The notes beneath the pieces are model-generated. The model searched no databases and had not been told where the DNA came from. It saw only the letters and a list, made by a program, of their open reading frames with translations. Positions 15,501 through 23,100 of a DNA stretch of 64,000 nt are shown here, piece after piece. Every line of letters begins with the position of its first letter. Within the stretch, counting starts at the first letter, position 1. A program made the position numbers and the translations under genes. This DNA comes from Sinonovacula constricta (taxonomy: Eukaryota; Mollusca; Bivalvia; Cardiida; Solecurtidae): NCBI GenBank assembly GCA_007844125.1, contig CM017571.1, forward strand, positions 28,841,978 to 28,905,977, written 5' to 3'.

Positions 15501-16664
15501 GTATGATTTTTGGTTGTATTTCTTTAACCTTTAAAACTATCACAATATAGTTTTGATATTTAAAATACTTTATAAAAGCTGATAAATTTGATATAAAATT
15601 CAGCAAAATAAAAACACAGTGGTGAGTTTAATACAGCACATTTTTCCCCGATTTCGGCCTGCATTAGCTTCTGCCCACAAAGACGGCTGCCTTAAACTAT
15701 CTTATCAGTGTCAATGACATCACATGGAAACTATCTGTTTTAAGTGATTAGGTCAGTTTATAATTGTGTATATTAATTTGGACAAAATGTTTTGTTTATT
15801 TTGACAAGGTAAAGGCATCAAAAATCGTGTCCCTAAATCAAATAACACCGCAATATGCAAAATAAACAGATTATTGGATGCCATTTCACATGTCAAAATA
15901 AATAAAACATTTTGTTTGCCTATATATTATGTCCAAATCAATCTACACAATTAAAAACTGACCTGATTGCTAAAACAAACAATATGTTTTATTAAGGACA
16001 AGTGTTTTAAACCTCAAGTTTTAAAGAATTTTTACGCCAATAAAAGAGGGTTTTACACGACCTAGAAAATATTAAGTTTGATCTTACATCATCTAGACTT
16101 TTTTAATAAGTTCTGATTATTATTTCATAAATCAAATAAATATGGTCCGGAATGATTATTATATGGTCCTGTATGACGATCAAACTGGTCCGGGATGATT
16201 ATAACATGGTCCGGAATGATGGTCTGAAATGATGGTCTGGAATGCAGATGGTCCGGAATGGGGATACACCAGGCTTTATGACCCCCGATTGTGGGCCTTT
16301 CTGTCAGCCTTAAAATGTGGGAATTTTGAGATCGAGCCGACCAAGACAAGGTTGTTTCAAATAATAGTATTTCATACCTCAACTGTTGTTCCTTTTTAAC
16401 ATCCTGTTCTAGTGCGTGGAAGTCAATTGAAAGCAGGGCGACAATACTATTGACATCTTCTACTCCAGCAAGGATTTTAAGAACATCTTTTTTTGCTATG
16501 GACCAAGCTTGGCTTTTGTCAACGGGTGCACATAAGGCAGTTCTGACTAAACATGGCAGAACTGGGCGAAGTGTCGATGGTTCAAACTTTTCCAGGCGGC
16601 TTATGTCAATGCTTTGCATTGCCTGGAAGACATCTGGGTGTACGGAAAGTCGTCGTTTCTTCAT
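369..16664 (-). CDS. INTS2: Integrator complex subunit 2, N-terminal ~741 residues (16 exons; 3' part off window)
   Basis: INTS2 is a core subunit of the nuclear Integrator complex, which binds RNA polymerase II, processes snRNA 3' ends and terminates promoter-proximal transcription. Recognition comes from direct similarity to remembered human INTS2: exon 1 has PCLVRTALCAPVDKSQ and VNSIVALLSIDFHALEQD, and later exons have SFGEMLFLIAIHFHGN, SDLVCSTLGMK and FPHLCIVEDW, in the family order. Coding exons on the minus strand, 5' to 3': 16664-16378, 12182-12044, 11746-11644, 10833-10720, 10122-9992, 9748-9533, 8046-7877, 6992-6867, 5608-5537, 4934-4820, 4534-4466, 3670-3536, 3232-3056, 2115-2007, 1456-1330, 502-369. 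Exon lengths sum to 2224 nt and all splice phases join without a stop, a strong internal check. The human protein is about 1200 residues, so roughly the last 40% lies left of position 1. The gene looks intact. Confidence 0.97.
1330..1456 (-). CDS. INTS2: INTS2 exon 15
   Basis: Encodes SYPDSLMASIPINYLIQQTQ then LYGGLFSSLLK, matching human YSSSLMDQIPIKFLIRQAQ...GGLHSALLRL. Acceptor GTTTTTCAG, donor GTAAGTA, phase 2 at the end. Confidence 0.94.
1516..1559. repeat. 22-bp direct duplication
   Basis: Two identical adjacent copies of GGTGAAAAATCTTATCACAT plus AT lie in INTS2 intron 15. This is a recent local tandem duplication with no evident function. Confidence 0.8.
2007..2115 (-). CDS. INTS2: INTS2 exon 14
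   Basis: Encodes NPDNLVDGVVNLAPQLCMLY then YLLLYEDTLENQRRNL, equivalent to human RFSITAQLLVLYYILSYEEALLAN. Acceptor TATTTGTAG, donor GTAAGA. It ends one base into a leucine codon finished by exon 15. Confidence 0.92.
2245..2435 (-). repeat. SINE family B, 3' part
   Basis: Read on the minus strand this carries the family hallmarks seen more complete at 58030-58320: GTTGGCCAGGTGTCAGGATA, a TGTGGTAT-like block, GAAGGCA, CTGCTTCATGTGGACA, a CCAGATAACTGAAA-like block and an ATAAACAAAT tail. The tRNA-like head is missing. It lies in INTS2 intron 13 in the same direction as the gene. Confidence 0.75.
3056..3232 (-). CDS. INTS2: INTS2 exon 13
   Basis: Fifty-nine codons starting DWIYRQISQSSQPLHPLLPS, followed by LLEVYVNSIL and NQPITTQEISELY. 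Human has DWIYRQLCETSTPLHPQLLPLIDVYINSIL...NQPVTEQEI. The acceptor is CTCAACAG. The donor (AAA/GTAATT at 3055) is the least certain boundary of the gene, but it keeps the frame into exon 14. Confidence 0.93.
3536..3670 (-). CDS. INTS2: INTS2 exon 12
   Basis: Encodes VITAHAVTVPVTEGLNATMR then GYLPIHCIYQLLKGRAFSKY, nearly the human VVTAHAVRVPVTSNLSANITGFLPIHCIYQLLRSRSF. Acceptor ATCCCAAG, donor GTAAGT. Forty-five codons, phase 0 at both ends. Confidence 0.96.
3775..4345. repeat. Degenerate (ATC)n microsatellite tract
   Basis: Long runs of CATCAT, ATCATC and TCATCA with interruptions, densest at 4009-4170. The strand-symmetric open frames (Asp-rich on minus, His/Ile-rich on plus) are products of the repeat. 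It lies in INTS2 intron 11, close upstream of exon 12 in plus coordinates. Confidence 0.85.
4466..4534 (-). CDS. INTS2: INTS2 exon 11
   Basis: A 69-nt exon encoding CPVKANALAKIRQIFTQDIF then TEQ, matching human SRMKTIFTQEIFTEQ. Acceptor TTCGATAG, donor GTAATT. It starts and ends in phase 0. Confidence 0.94.
4820..4934 (-). CDS. INTS2: INTS2 exon 10
   Basis: Encodes SSSFGEMLFLIAIHFHGNHM and HAISDLVCSTLGMK, almost identical to human SASFGEMLLLVAMYFHSNQLSAIIDLVCSTLGMK. This is one of the strongest matches in the gene. Acceptor ATTTTCAG, donor GTAAAC, phase 0 at the end. Confidence 0.97.
5537..5608 (-). CDS. INTS2: INTS2 exon 9
   Basis: A short 72-nt exon encoding SQEQEKQVSEWIRWLVASEG then MFQ, equivalent to human TPEQEQLMVVWLSWMIKEEAYF. 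Acceptor CTACTACAG, donor GTAACT. Its phase (two bases in, two bases out) fits both neighbours. Confidence 0.92.
5662..6507. mobile_element. 846-bp TIR DNA element (pogo-like ends)
   Basis: Opposite ends match as inverted repeats: TACCGTATTTTCTTACTTAT on the left, and TACTGTACCTTCTCACTTAT when the right end is read on the minus strand. Both ends begin with TA, as expected for TA target sites of Tc1/mariner/pogo elements. A further CTTATAAG-type motif recurs just inside both ends. Interior minus-strand open frames of 60 and 87 codons do not resemble a transposase I can name. It lies in INTS2 intron 8. Confidence 0.7.
6515..6665 (-). repeat. Possible degraded SINE family B fragment
   Basis: Contains CCAGTCCCATTATCCTGACA followed by CCAGGCAGATCAGTTG, recalling the minus-strand form of SINE family B (CCCAGTCACATTATCCTGACACCGGGCCAACCAGTTG in the better copies). 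The remainder is too diverged to align by eye. Confidence 0.45.
6867..6992 (-). CDS. INTS2: INTS2 exon 8
   Basis: Encodes FTDEEMKLLLRLVTSHPPAS and ARFVSLCLCMLIACPYII, matching human PTEEEAEQLLQLMTSRPPAT...VRFVSLSFCMLLA. The true acceptor is CTTATAG, ten bases upstream of a competing TTTACAG: only the upstream site keeps the frame open. Donor GTAAGT. Confidence 0.94.
7206..7302. repeat. ~48-bp local direct duplication
   Basis: Two near-identical adjacent segments share CCAACCTCATTTTTTAT, then TTTATTTATATGTGATAT. It sits in INTS2 intron 7 and is simple local duplication. Confidence 0.7.
7877..8046 (-). CDS. INTS2: INTS2 exon 7
   Basis: Encodes MRQRLLQQLANLLPQTGEML and ASSFIRLYCALKGIATLK, equivalent to human MRRQLLLELMGILP...ASALLRLYCALMGIAGLK. 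The conserved RLYCAL motif anchors it. Acceptor CTATTTCAG, donor GTAGGG. It ends two bases into a lysine codon. Confidence 0.94.
8185..8318 (-). repeat. SINE family B, 3' fragment
   Basis: On the minus strand: TGGCCAGGTGTTCATGACAT, AGTGAAGACAGCATTATATC, TGCTTCAAGTGGACATCGTC, TCCAGATAACTGAAATACTA, then GGTGGGACAATAAACCCAGT. This aligns with the 3' half of the copy at 58030-58320. It lies in INTS2 intron 6. Confidence 0.75.
8722..8791. repeat. 14-bp minisatellite, 5 copies
   Basis: Five tandem copies of AGAATAGAGGTGC with A/T variation at the junction base, in INTS2 intron 6. It resembles slippage expansion of a short unit. Confidence 0.85.
9533..9748 (-). CDS. INTS2: INTS2 exon 6
   Basis: Seventy-two codons beginning VQHCTMPGLAIALTLNWGEE and ending VAFVSGLLLGNNLEVKSWFS...GQR. 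Human has CHLPGLGVALTLDH and LVCFVSGLLLGTNAKVRTWF at the same place. The middle holds a serine- and glutamate-rich acidic insert (GENSSDSESERAQD) longer than I recall in human. Acceptor TCAATAG, donor GTATAAG. Confidence 0.95.
9992..10122 (-). CDS. INTS2: INTS2 exon 5
   Basis: Encodes VCQSLVLQGERQDEEMVSGR and RLELLQVLCDMNPREALFIR, matching human CRGLIKNGERQDEES...LCKMNPSQAL. The acceptor is GTGCTCAG and the donor GTAAGT, ending in phase 0. An upstream methionine in the same open frame lies in intron sequence and is not used. Confidence 0.95.
10720..10833 (-). CDS. INTS2: INTS2 exon 4
   Basis: Encodes LPNLLPIKEVAEALMYVPNG followed by WLLCRLVANSPDSFKE, collinear with human LPSLLPIVDVAEALLHV...VANVPDSFNEV. 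The acceptor is ACATTACAG and the donor GTAAAC. The final G joins TC of exon 5 to give valine. Confidence 0.95.
11644..11746 (-). CDS. INTS2: INTS2 exon 3
   Basis: Encodes WELFDSEVYLEEVADVLCT, equivalent to the human SELFESPVYLEEAADVLC segment. It is flanked by a TTTTTGTAG acceptor and a GTAAGG donor. It ends one base into a codon, which exon 4 completes as glutamate. Confidence 0.93.
12044..12182 (-). CDS. INTS2: INTS2 exon 2
   Basis: Encodes VLISQLQNGLALEFEHSD and RRIRLLLSELLFILAQ, matching the human VSQLQHGLTLEFEHSD block. The acceptor is TTGTTCAG at 12183 and the donor GTACCA at 12043. The phase fits the split arginine codon of exon 1. A plus-strand open frame over this exon is only its shadow. 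Confidence 0.95.
14195..14678. mobile_element. TTAA-flanked MITE, copy 1
   Basis: The ends form an inverted repeat with identical GGTGGTATCCGACAGTTTG cores, beginning at 14199 and, on the opposite strand, ending at about 14673. TTAA is present at both outer edges (14195-14198 and 14675-14678). There is no coding capacity. TTAA target sites are characteristic of the piggyBac superfamily, so this is probably a piggyBac-type non-autonomous element; that assignment is inference. A second, more diverged copy lies at 51672-52154 in the same orientation. Confidence 0.8.
14961..16270. mobile_element. Foldback (long-TIR) DNA element with 11-bp target duplication
   Basis: The left arm (about 14961-15260) and right arm (about 15990-16270) are inverted copies: both carry ATTCCGGACCATCTGCATTC, then CATGTTATAATCATCCCGGA, then ACCATATAATAAT, and both include AAAATTCTTTAAAACTTGAG. 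Inside lies a second inverted pair (15739-15819 against 15879-15976), so the element is a nested palindrome. AGGCTTTATGA occurs exactly at both outer edges (14950-14960 and 16271-16281) as an 11-bp target duplication. Long TIRs with 9-11-bp duplications fit Mutator-like or foldback elements; this is inference. No transposase frame is present. It sits about 100 bp inside INTS2 intron 1. Confidence 0.82.
14968..15085. repeat. Subterminal CCGGACCAT repeats, left arm
   Basis: Irregularly spaced copies of ATTCCGGACCAT or ATCCCGGACCA occur six times here, and in reverse orientation in the right arm at 16140-16260. Such clustered subterminal motifs are typical transposase-binding arrays in foldback elements; that role is inferred. 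Confidence 0.7.
16378..16664 (-). CDS. INTS2: INTS2 exon 1 (start codon)
   Basis: Begins with the ATG at 16664-16662 and encodes 95 codons plus two bases, ending in EQQLR split by a GTATGA donor at 16377. The first ~20 residues (MKKRRLSVHPDVFQAMQSID) differ from human, but similarity is strong from LPCLVRTALCAP onward. The open frame continues past the donor into the adjacent foldback element; that extension is intron read-through and not protein. This start is chosen because it is the first ATG in frame and lies just before the conserved helix. Confidence 0.95.
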
Positions 16665-17088
16665 ATTTAATACAAACTTCGTGCCATTGCCGAGTTTCCG
16701 TTTCGATTCAAAAAGCTACCCAACACTAAGAAAAATTGAGATAGCCAACATTAATATCTCGCTCTATATTATATGTCAGCAGGTTTTAAACCAAGTTCCT
16801 TACTTATAAAAACGGACTTTCTGAAATACTTGTTATATAGATGAATGTATTTAAACAATGTGTTGTTAAATCGTTTAAAATATAGTGCCGAAATTCATTT
16901 TCCCGAACCTTTTGCCGGTGTTTTGTAGAAATTCTAATACCGTACATTTTGCAAACTAATAATAAATATTCTCGCGAGATTTCAATACAGTCGCGTGATC
17001 AAATATGGTTGACTAAAGAATAATTTTGCAATGTTTACCTTCATTTTACGTGGTATTTAATTGATCTGGAATATGTAGTGTGTCGAGA
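16665..17088. promoter_or_regulatory. Shared bidirectional promoter of INTS2 and USP32
   Basis: This 424-bp interval separates two divergent start codons, so it must contain both 5' UTRs and promoters unless non-coding upstream exons exist. It is locally richer in CpG than the flanking introns, with CGCGAG, TCGCGTGA and CGAG clusters around 16970-17090. No TATA box in an obvious position was identified. Transcription start sites cannot be placed from sequence alone. Confidence 0.8.
16970..16979. promoter_or_regulatory. TCTCGCGAGA palindromic core-promoter element
   Basis: A perfect 10-bp palindrome TCTCGCGAGA lies 119 bp upstream of the USP32 start codon and 306 bp upstream of the INTS2 start codon. 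In vertebrates this element is bound by BANP and drives essential housekeeping genes, often from bidirectional promoters. Its presence here is direct observation; function in this species is inferred. Confidence 0.75.
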
Positions 17089-17146
17089 ATGGGGGCGAAA
17101 GACTCAAAATTGTCATTCATTATACAAGAGGAAGCGTTACGAAGAG
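17089..17146 (+). CDS. USP32: USP32 exon 1 (start codon)
   Basis: ATG at 17089-17091 opens MGAKDSKLSFIIQEEALRR, matching the human N-terminus at 10 or more positions. The donor is GTATTA at 17147, one base into the next codon. The exon is only 58 coding nucleotides. Confidence 0.94.
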
Positions 17147-20100
17147 GTATTATTGTATTTCATTGAATTGTTGGCAATATCTATAAAATTAAATGAAATG
17201 TCAAACTTCAATTCCTGTTTAAGAGATTGACAGCTGATAACAGTACGACTGCCTGTCACATATTTATGGTGCTGTATTTTTCACTGATATTCAATAAAAC
17301 CAAAATGTTATGGTTTTATGTAACTAATATTACTTTATTAATTGGTTTTGTGTTAGTAACTAATATTACTTTATTAATTAGTTTTGTGTTAGTAGTCTTC
17401 CAATTCCCTTCATGATACTATCCCGGCAATACCAGTTTTCACACACTTAAGATTCATATTTTTTGCAAGCACCATTAATGTTCGCTCATTAAAACAAAAT
17501 TGATAAACAATTTAAGAAAATAACAAATGAACATCTCTGAAAAACACTAACCTGAACTGATATGTTTACATTGTCCATCATCCGGTTATATCAAAGCCCT
17601 GTACCGTGTATCAAAAGTTTTTGACAGATAATTATAACTTGTAAAGACTTGCATAGTATATAAATAATTAAATAATATTTTGCCACAAATATATGTACAA
17701 ATTTGGGTTACATTATTCCTCCTTATAGTGAGAGCATAAGAATGTCCCCCCTTCTAACACAACTTATGGACGAGGTATTAAGAAAAAAAGGAGGATGCCA
17801 ATTTAGGTCAGAGCTTATGGAAAGATACATTAATATACGCGTACATATCGGACCATGTGTTTCCGTGCGACAAGTGATTTTGTAATCATTTAATCAGCTC
17901 ATATCTGGAATATATATACATGAATTTATACCGTATATATTTCGAAATATACTACAACACTAACCTTTTTTAAAACACATAATCATTGCATTCAAATATG
18001 TCGTCAATAATCCAAAATTATCATTCAGTTGTGTACAGGCTAATAGCTATGAAAATGTGTTAGTTTTACATGTGACAAGTGAAATTAGCAGGCGTGACCT
18101 CCAAGATGTAAGTAAATTGGTGTTAGCAAGGCCTGAATTTCTTTGATCTACATCACCATGTCTAGCATGATGCCAGATATCAGTGGGATGAAATTGATCA
18201 CACAAGATCACAAGAGGCAAATGACAGCTTACTGGTGGTTTGGGGTTATGCTAATTAGCCAGCTATAGGAAAGACACTTAACCATTCATAATGATTTATC
18301 TGCTTTCCAGATTTGATTGGCTGATCTATTATGTAATGTTAGTTAAAATGGGTGGAGTTAAGCATATGATGAAAGGTAACACTCGATTACTGTTTAAGCG
18401 TTATATTAAATATTATCGGGTTGAATCTAAAGGCTGACAAGATTCTGAGCTTGTACAATATCATTATGAAAGCTGCTAGAGAAATGTGATCACGTCCAAA
18501 TTGAAAAGGAAACACATATTGTAGATCTACTGTGTTTCATTTTGATAAGAGAAAACTTATTGACCGACAAAAAATCAGCCTCTGTCAATCTTACGGGAAT
18601 AACATTTATTGCATAAGTATCAATCACAGTCTAAATGACACTAATTATTGTTCAAAATGGCAGAAATCATTTAACTTTTTACGAAATTAGACTGATAGTG
18701 TAATTGTATTGGAAAATGAACTATATCGTAGAAGATTTAGAGAAATGCCGTCACAGTTGAGTTGGCGATGTGAATCGGAGCACAACGAATAAGTTGAGAA
18801 TATATAAAACCGTCCTCATTCCTGTCATTGCTTACTTGATTCTAATACTAAAGTGTAAAAGTAGGCCTACATGATTGGGAAATGTGATAAAGAAACAGTT
18901 TGGGAACAAGCCAAATGAAGTTTCAATATGTGAACAGTAATCTTTGTTAGGAATGATAAGCATGCAATTATAGAAATGGGACTGAATATATTTTTCTTTT
19001 TCTACAGATTACATATTGCTCTCAGTGCCTTTTAGTATAAAAGCAATATTTGGTTCCTGGGTATGACGAGCGCAGTAAGGTGAGGTAAATAGACGAGTAC
19101 AACAGCCTAGCGCTGCACCGGAAATTCATTTCAAACCACATTAATCCTTTTTGTGTATTGCAAGACAGTGATATCATGATAACTCAACGACAGGATGAGG
19201 TTTTCACCGGACAGACTGCCTGAGGGCCTCATATATGTTCAGGATAAAGGCAGCAGGGTTCATCATAAATTCGCTCTAGATATAACAATATACCACCTAG
19301 ACTTATGGCCAGGTGGAAGTAAAATCCGACCGTTCAGACCCATAAAATATCCCTCGACTTATGAGCGAAGTAGACTTATGGGTGAGTAAATACGGTACCA
19401 ATGACAGTGACTGTATTACTGAATCTGGTGTAAAGAAGTCAACTTATGGCAAACAAAACATTTTTCTTCTTCATTTGTTTAATCATCAGTAGAAATATCT
19501 TGTTTATCATCAATTAAGTTGATATGGAAATGGCCAGGTTTGGGCAGTGCAACTAGTCTGGGTCTCTTGGATTTGGTTCCTTTCTTAATGTTCATACATT
19601 TTCCTTTGTTCTTGTTGGTACTCTTCTTTACAACAACAGTGTTATGTACTTTTTAGGGACGTTAACGAATATTCGAATATCATGGCAGTATTCGAATAGA
19701 GATCAAGGGATTCATATAATTCATAATTTTTGTTCACTTATTAACGTTTGTTATTTTAGTAAAAATAATAAAATCGTATTTCTGTAGTTGATTGTATTGT
19801 CACCAAATGACTGAAGCACACTGGCGATGTGTGATTGTGCTTGGTAAAGTGTGGGGGGGAGGGGTCGGGGTAGGCTACGATTTCGGCCATCTGGTTAACA
19901 GACCCACCTAGACCCAGTTACATCGCACGCACAGCAGTGAAAACAGGTTGTCAGTTTACAATAAACACACATGTCAGTTCATGGGGCAGTCAGCTAATCT
20001 AGTAACGGAAGACTGATTCTACTCTCTTTAATCGAGATCGCCGGTAATTAATGCAACACATTATACCATGTGTTATTTTTATTACAGTCAGTCAACTTAT

Positions 20101-23100
20101 TTTATTTTTTATAACACAACAGGATTACTTTTAAAACAAAACTTTAGTTTTACTTTCTTATAACCACTCTACTGCACACGGGTATTTCATTCCCATACAA
20201 TACCGCGACATCTGCGATTTTCTGTCAACGCAATTTGCTCCTCGACAATTTTGTCGACGTCATAAGTCTACATGAGTAAAACAATTCTATATATTCATCG
20301 GGCTTTAACCTTTCAACCCGCAACATCATTAGTATATTTCGATAACATTTTTCTTCATGTATTCTTCTGTTTATATGTATTACCTTTCTGTTCCTGGCTA
20401 AAGAAATTACTCCAATACATTGGTCTTTTGAAAAAAAATTTGTTATGAATGTTAAATACAAATACAGTTATTTATAATTTTATAAACATATGAAATGTAT
20501 TCATATTTTCCTAAGAGTCTCCCATATGGAATTATATGTTTAAAATTATAAATGTGTTAATTTTAAAGTCGCCATTCGGCATCTGCGATAATTTGGGCGA
20601 GAATACTAATTCATAATAATTCAAAAGTCACAACGAAAACCAAATTATCAACGTAGCAGTCAACTTGTTTATTTTTTTACACATTAACTATAGTGAGAAG
20701 CTTTTGAGTGTATTATGCGAAATTCTCAAATTATTTGTATATTATATTGTTGAAAAAAGTATGCTTAATAAGCAACATGATATCAAGTCATTATTATATT
20801 ATATACTACTTTGTTCGATTTACATTCCTAGTTCTTTTATTTTCTCAAGGATGGTTTCTTCAGTTATTGGTTTGCCACTGATAATGTAACTGAAGTATCT
20901 CCATTTTTTTACTGGTTCTTTGTCCCTTCTTATTTTGTTTTCTTTCAATTCAAAAAAGTTCTCTTGCTGCAAAGATGGCTCAAGCTGCACAGGGGAGTGA
21001 TAAAGGCATTCTGGTCTGGGGTTTGCATATGCCTTTTTCAATACAGTGGATGGGTAAAGTTACTAGGGTCAGCTGCATTGGGGTTGTAAGGGTAAATGTC
21101 AGCTTTTGCAAATGAGGACTGCAAGTTATCTGGGGAGAGAGCTTTTGTATAAGCTTTGCATCCAAACATACAGATGTTATTTCTGTTGATTACTTAACCA
21201 CAATTTTCCCTCATGAACTTGTGTGAAACGACATTGAAAATGTGCTCAAAAGGATGAAAGCAGCCTACGTTGATCGGTTGGAAGATATGACTAGTATGGG
21301 CAGGCAATACAAACAGAATGATAAATTTTTCCTTTTTTCCCAGTCACTAACATTCAGAGAAACATGGGACCTGTGCCCATCACTGGACTTGGTTGTCTGG
21401 GCTTCTGGCAGGTAAGTATTTAAGAAGGTGGGTCTCAAGGTACGCCTGACACACTAATGAATTAGTCCAGCTAGATGATGTGACAGTGCCATCTGCACCA
21501 GTTGTCTTTCTGTTCAAGAGCTCCTTTTGCATACACTCTCCTAGCAAAATGAAAAAAGGTGGAATCTGCTGACCTTGAGCATTACCACAGCCTATAACTG
21601 TGACTGTTGATCTGTTACTCAAAGTTATGGATGGTGGTTTGGTACGAATTTCAGTAAGAACATTTGGTGATATATGGTTGTTTGAGGACCTTCTTCATCA
21701 ACATCGTTTGTTCATTCTGGTTTTTCTGAAAGGTTATATTTTTTGAAGATTTTCAAAAGCTCGTCTAAATAAGTGGTCACACATTCTGCGGATGTTGCTG
21801 TAGCCCTTTGTAGCAGCATTCCCTTTGGCTTCATCACCTTTAACTCTGGCAATCTTCCCATGAAATTAGCCCACCATTTAAGTCCATCAGGATGCCCGTG
21901 GCATAGTGGTAGAGTCGCCAATTTGTAACTCCTCTGACTGTTTAGCCTCATTACATGTGGGTTCGAGTCCCGTTCGGAGCGAAGGACTTAATGTGGGAAG
22001 GTCTTCCAGATGACTTGTGGTGAGCAGGTGGTTCTACTCAGACATGTGTCTGGGGTCTTCCTACACCAAATAGCTGAACGTCGCTATAATGATCATAACT
22101 GGTCACAGCAATGTATCTTAAAAACAAACAAAAAGCAAACATTTGAGTCCAAAAGGGTGGCTAGCATCTCTGTATCCGAGATGAACAGCGTATCACTGGC
22201 TACATCAATGACCTCAGGCCTGGAAAAAAAAATGAAAATAACAAATAAAATCTAAAATCACAAGACTTTAACTACATTATTTTTTATCAGCTATATCCAT
22301 ACCCAACACATGATATATGTGTTTACAAAATTATTCTTGCACGTGGAGCATCCTGATGACATCATCCTAGAAATAACCCAGAGATCTGATGTTGTTGAGG
22401 ACGCTCGATTATCTGCAGAATATGCCTGTTCAAAGACTGAGTTCCAGCTTTCGTATCATATTCTGCATGCATATAATACATGTACCGTAATATTTGCATT
22501 AATTGATTCTGAAAAATATACAGTCTTGTCTAGAGATAGCATCATTCAAACAGTATTTTTATAGACAACTTACCTACCCCAAATACATGGAGCAAATGAA
22601 GCGCATCATCTTGCCGTATGTTTTAAAATGGATCGATTTGTCATCAGAGAAAACACTTATGGGCAAATTCAATCCAAAGAGACCCCAAATAAGCAAAAGA
22701 TGAAGGAGACAATAACTATGATAAAAAAGTAATACAAATATTTCAAGCAAACTGAATTAAAGAGTTCTGCTGGTTAAATGCAGACAACACTGAAGCATTT
22801 TTTTTTGCATGGTATGTAGACAGAACCGGCAACTTGCAGACAAATCCTCAGCCTTGTTCATTGGCAAGAATGCTAATCGCACATCAGCAGTCAACTAAAC
22901 ACATTGCATGTCTATCAAAAGTCTAGTCTTAGCCTTAAACCATACAGGATCTATTAGCAAAGCCTTTGCAAAAGTTGAACGTGCAGAAGTTGACAGATAT
23001 GCATAGCTTTTTAACACAGTCTATGCTACTGCTAAACACAACCGGCCCTTTTCCGATTTTTCATTTTTGTGTTCAATCCAAGAGAAGACTGGTGTCAGCT

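Larger units (their letters stand above)
12183..16377 (-). other. INTS2 intron 1
   Basis: The largest INTS2 intron (4.2 kb) lies between exon 1 and exon 2. Its 5' half holds a 1.3-kb foldback element and a TTAA-flanked MITE, listed separately. The stretch 12300-14190 is AT-rich with no gene or repeat I can name. Confidence 0.8.

Noticed and set aside
17703..17885. 60-codon frame shortly after USP32 exon 1
   Set aside because: It is not similar to USP32 residues 20 onward, which are found at 29152.
19655..19700. GTTAACGAATATTCGAATAT as a hAT-type terminus
   Set aside because: A palindromic AATATTCG motif is present, but no matching opposite end was found in the following 5 kb.
20225..20461. 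78-codon minus-strand frame (NRKVIHINRRIHEEK)
   Set aside because: Looks faintly protein-like but has no recognised family and no supporting neighbouring fragments.
21887..21990. A tRNA gene
   Set aside because: Box A and box B are present, but the stems do not close into a cloverleaf and it continues into a SINE body with a target duplication.
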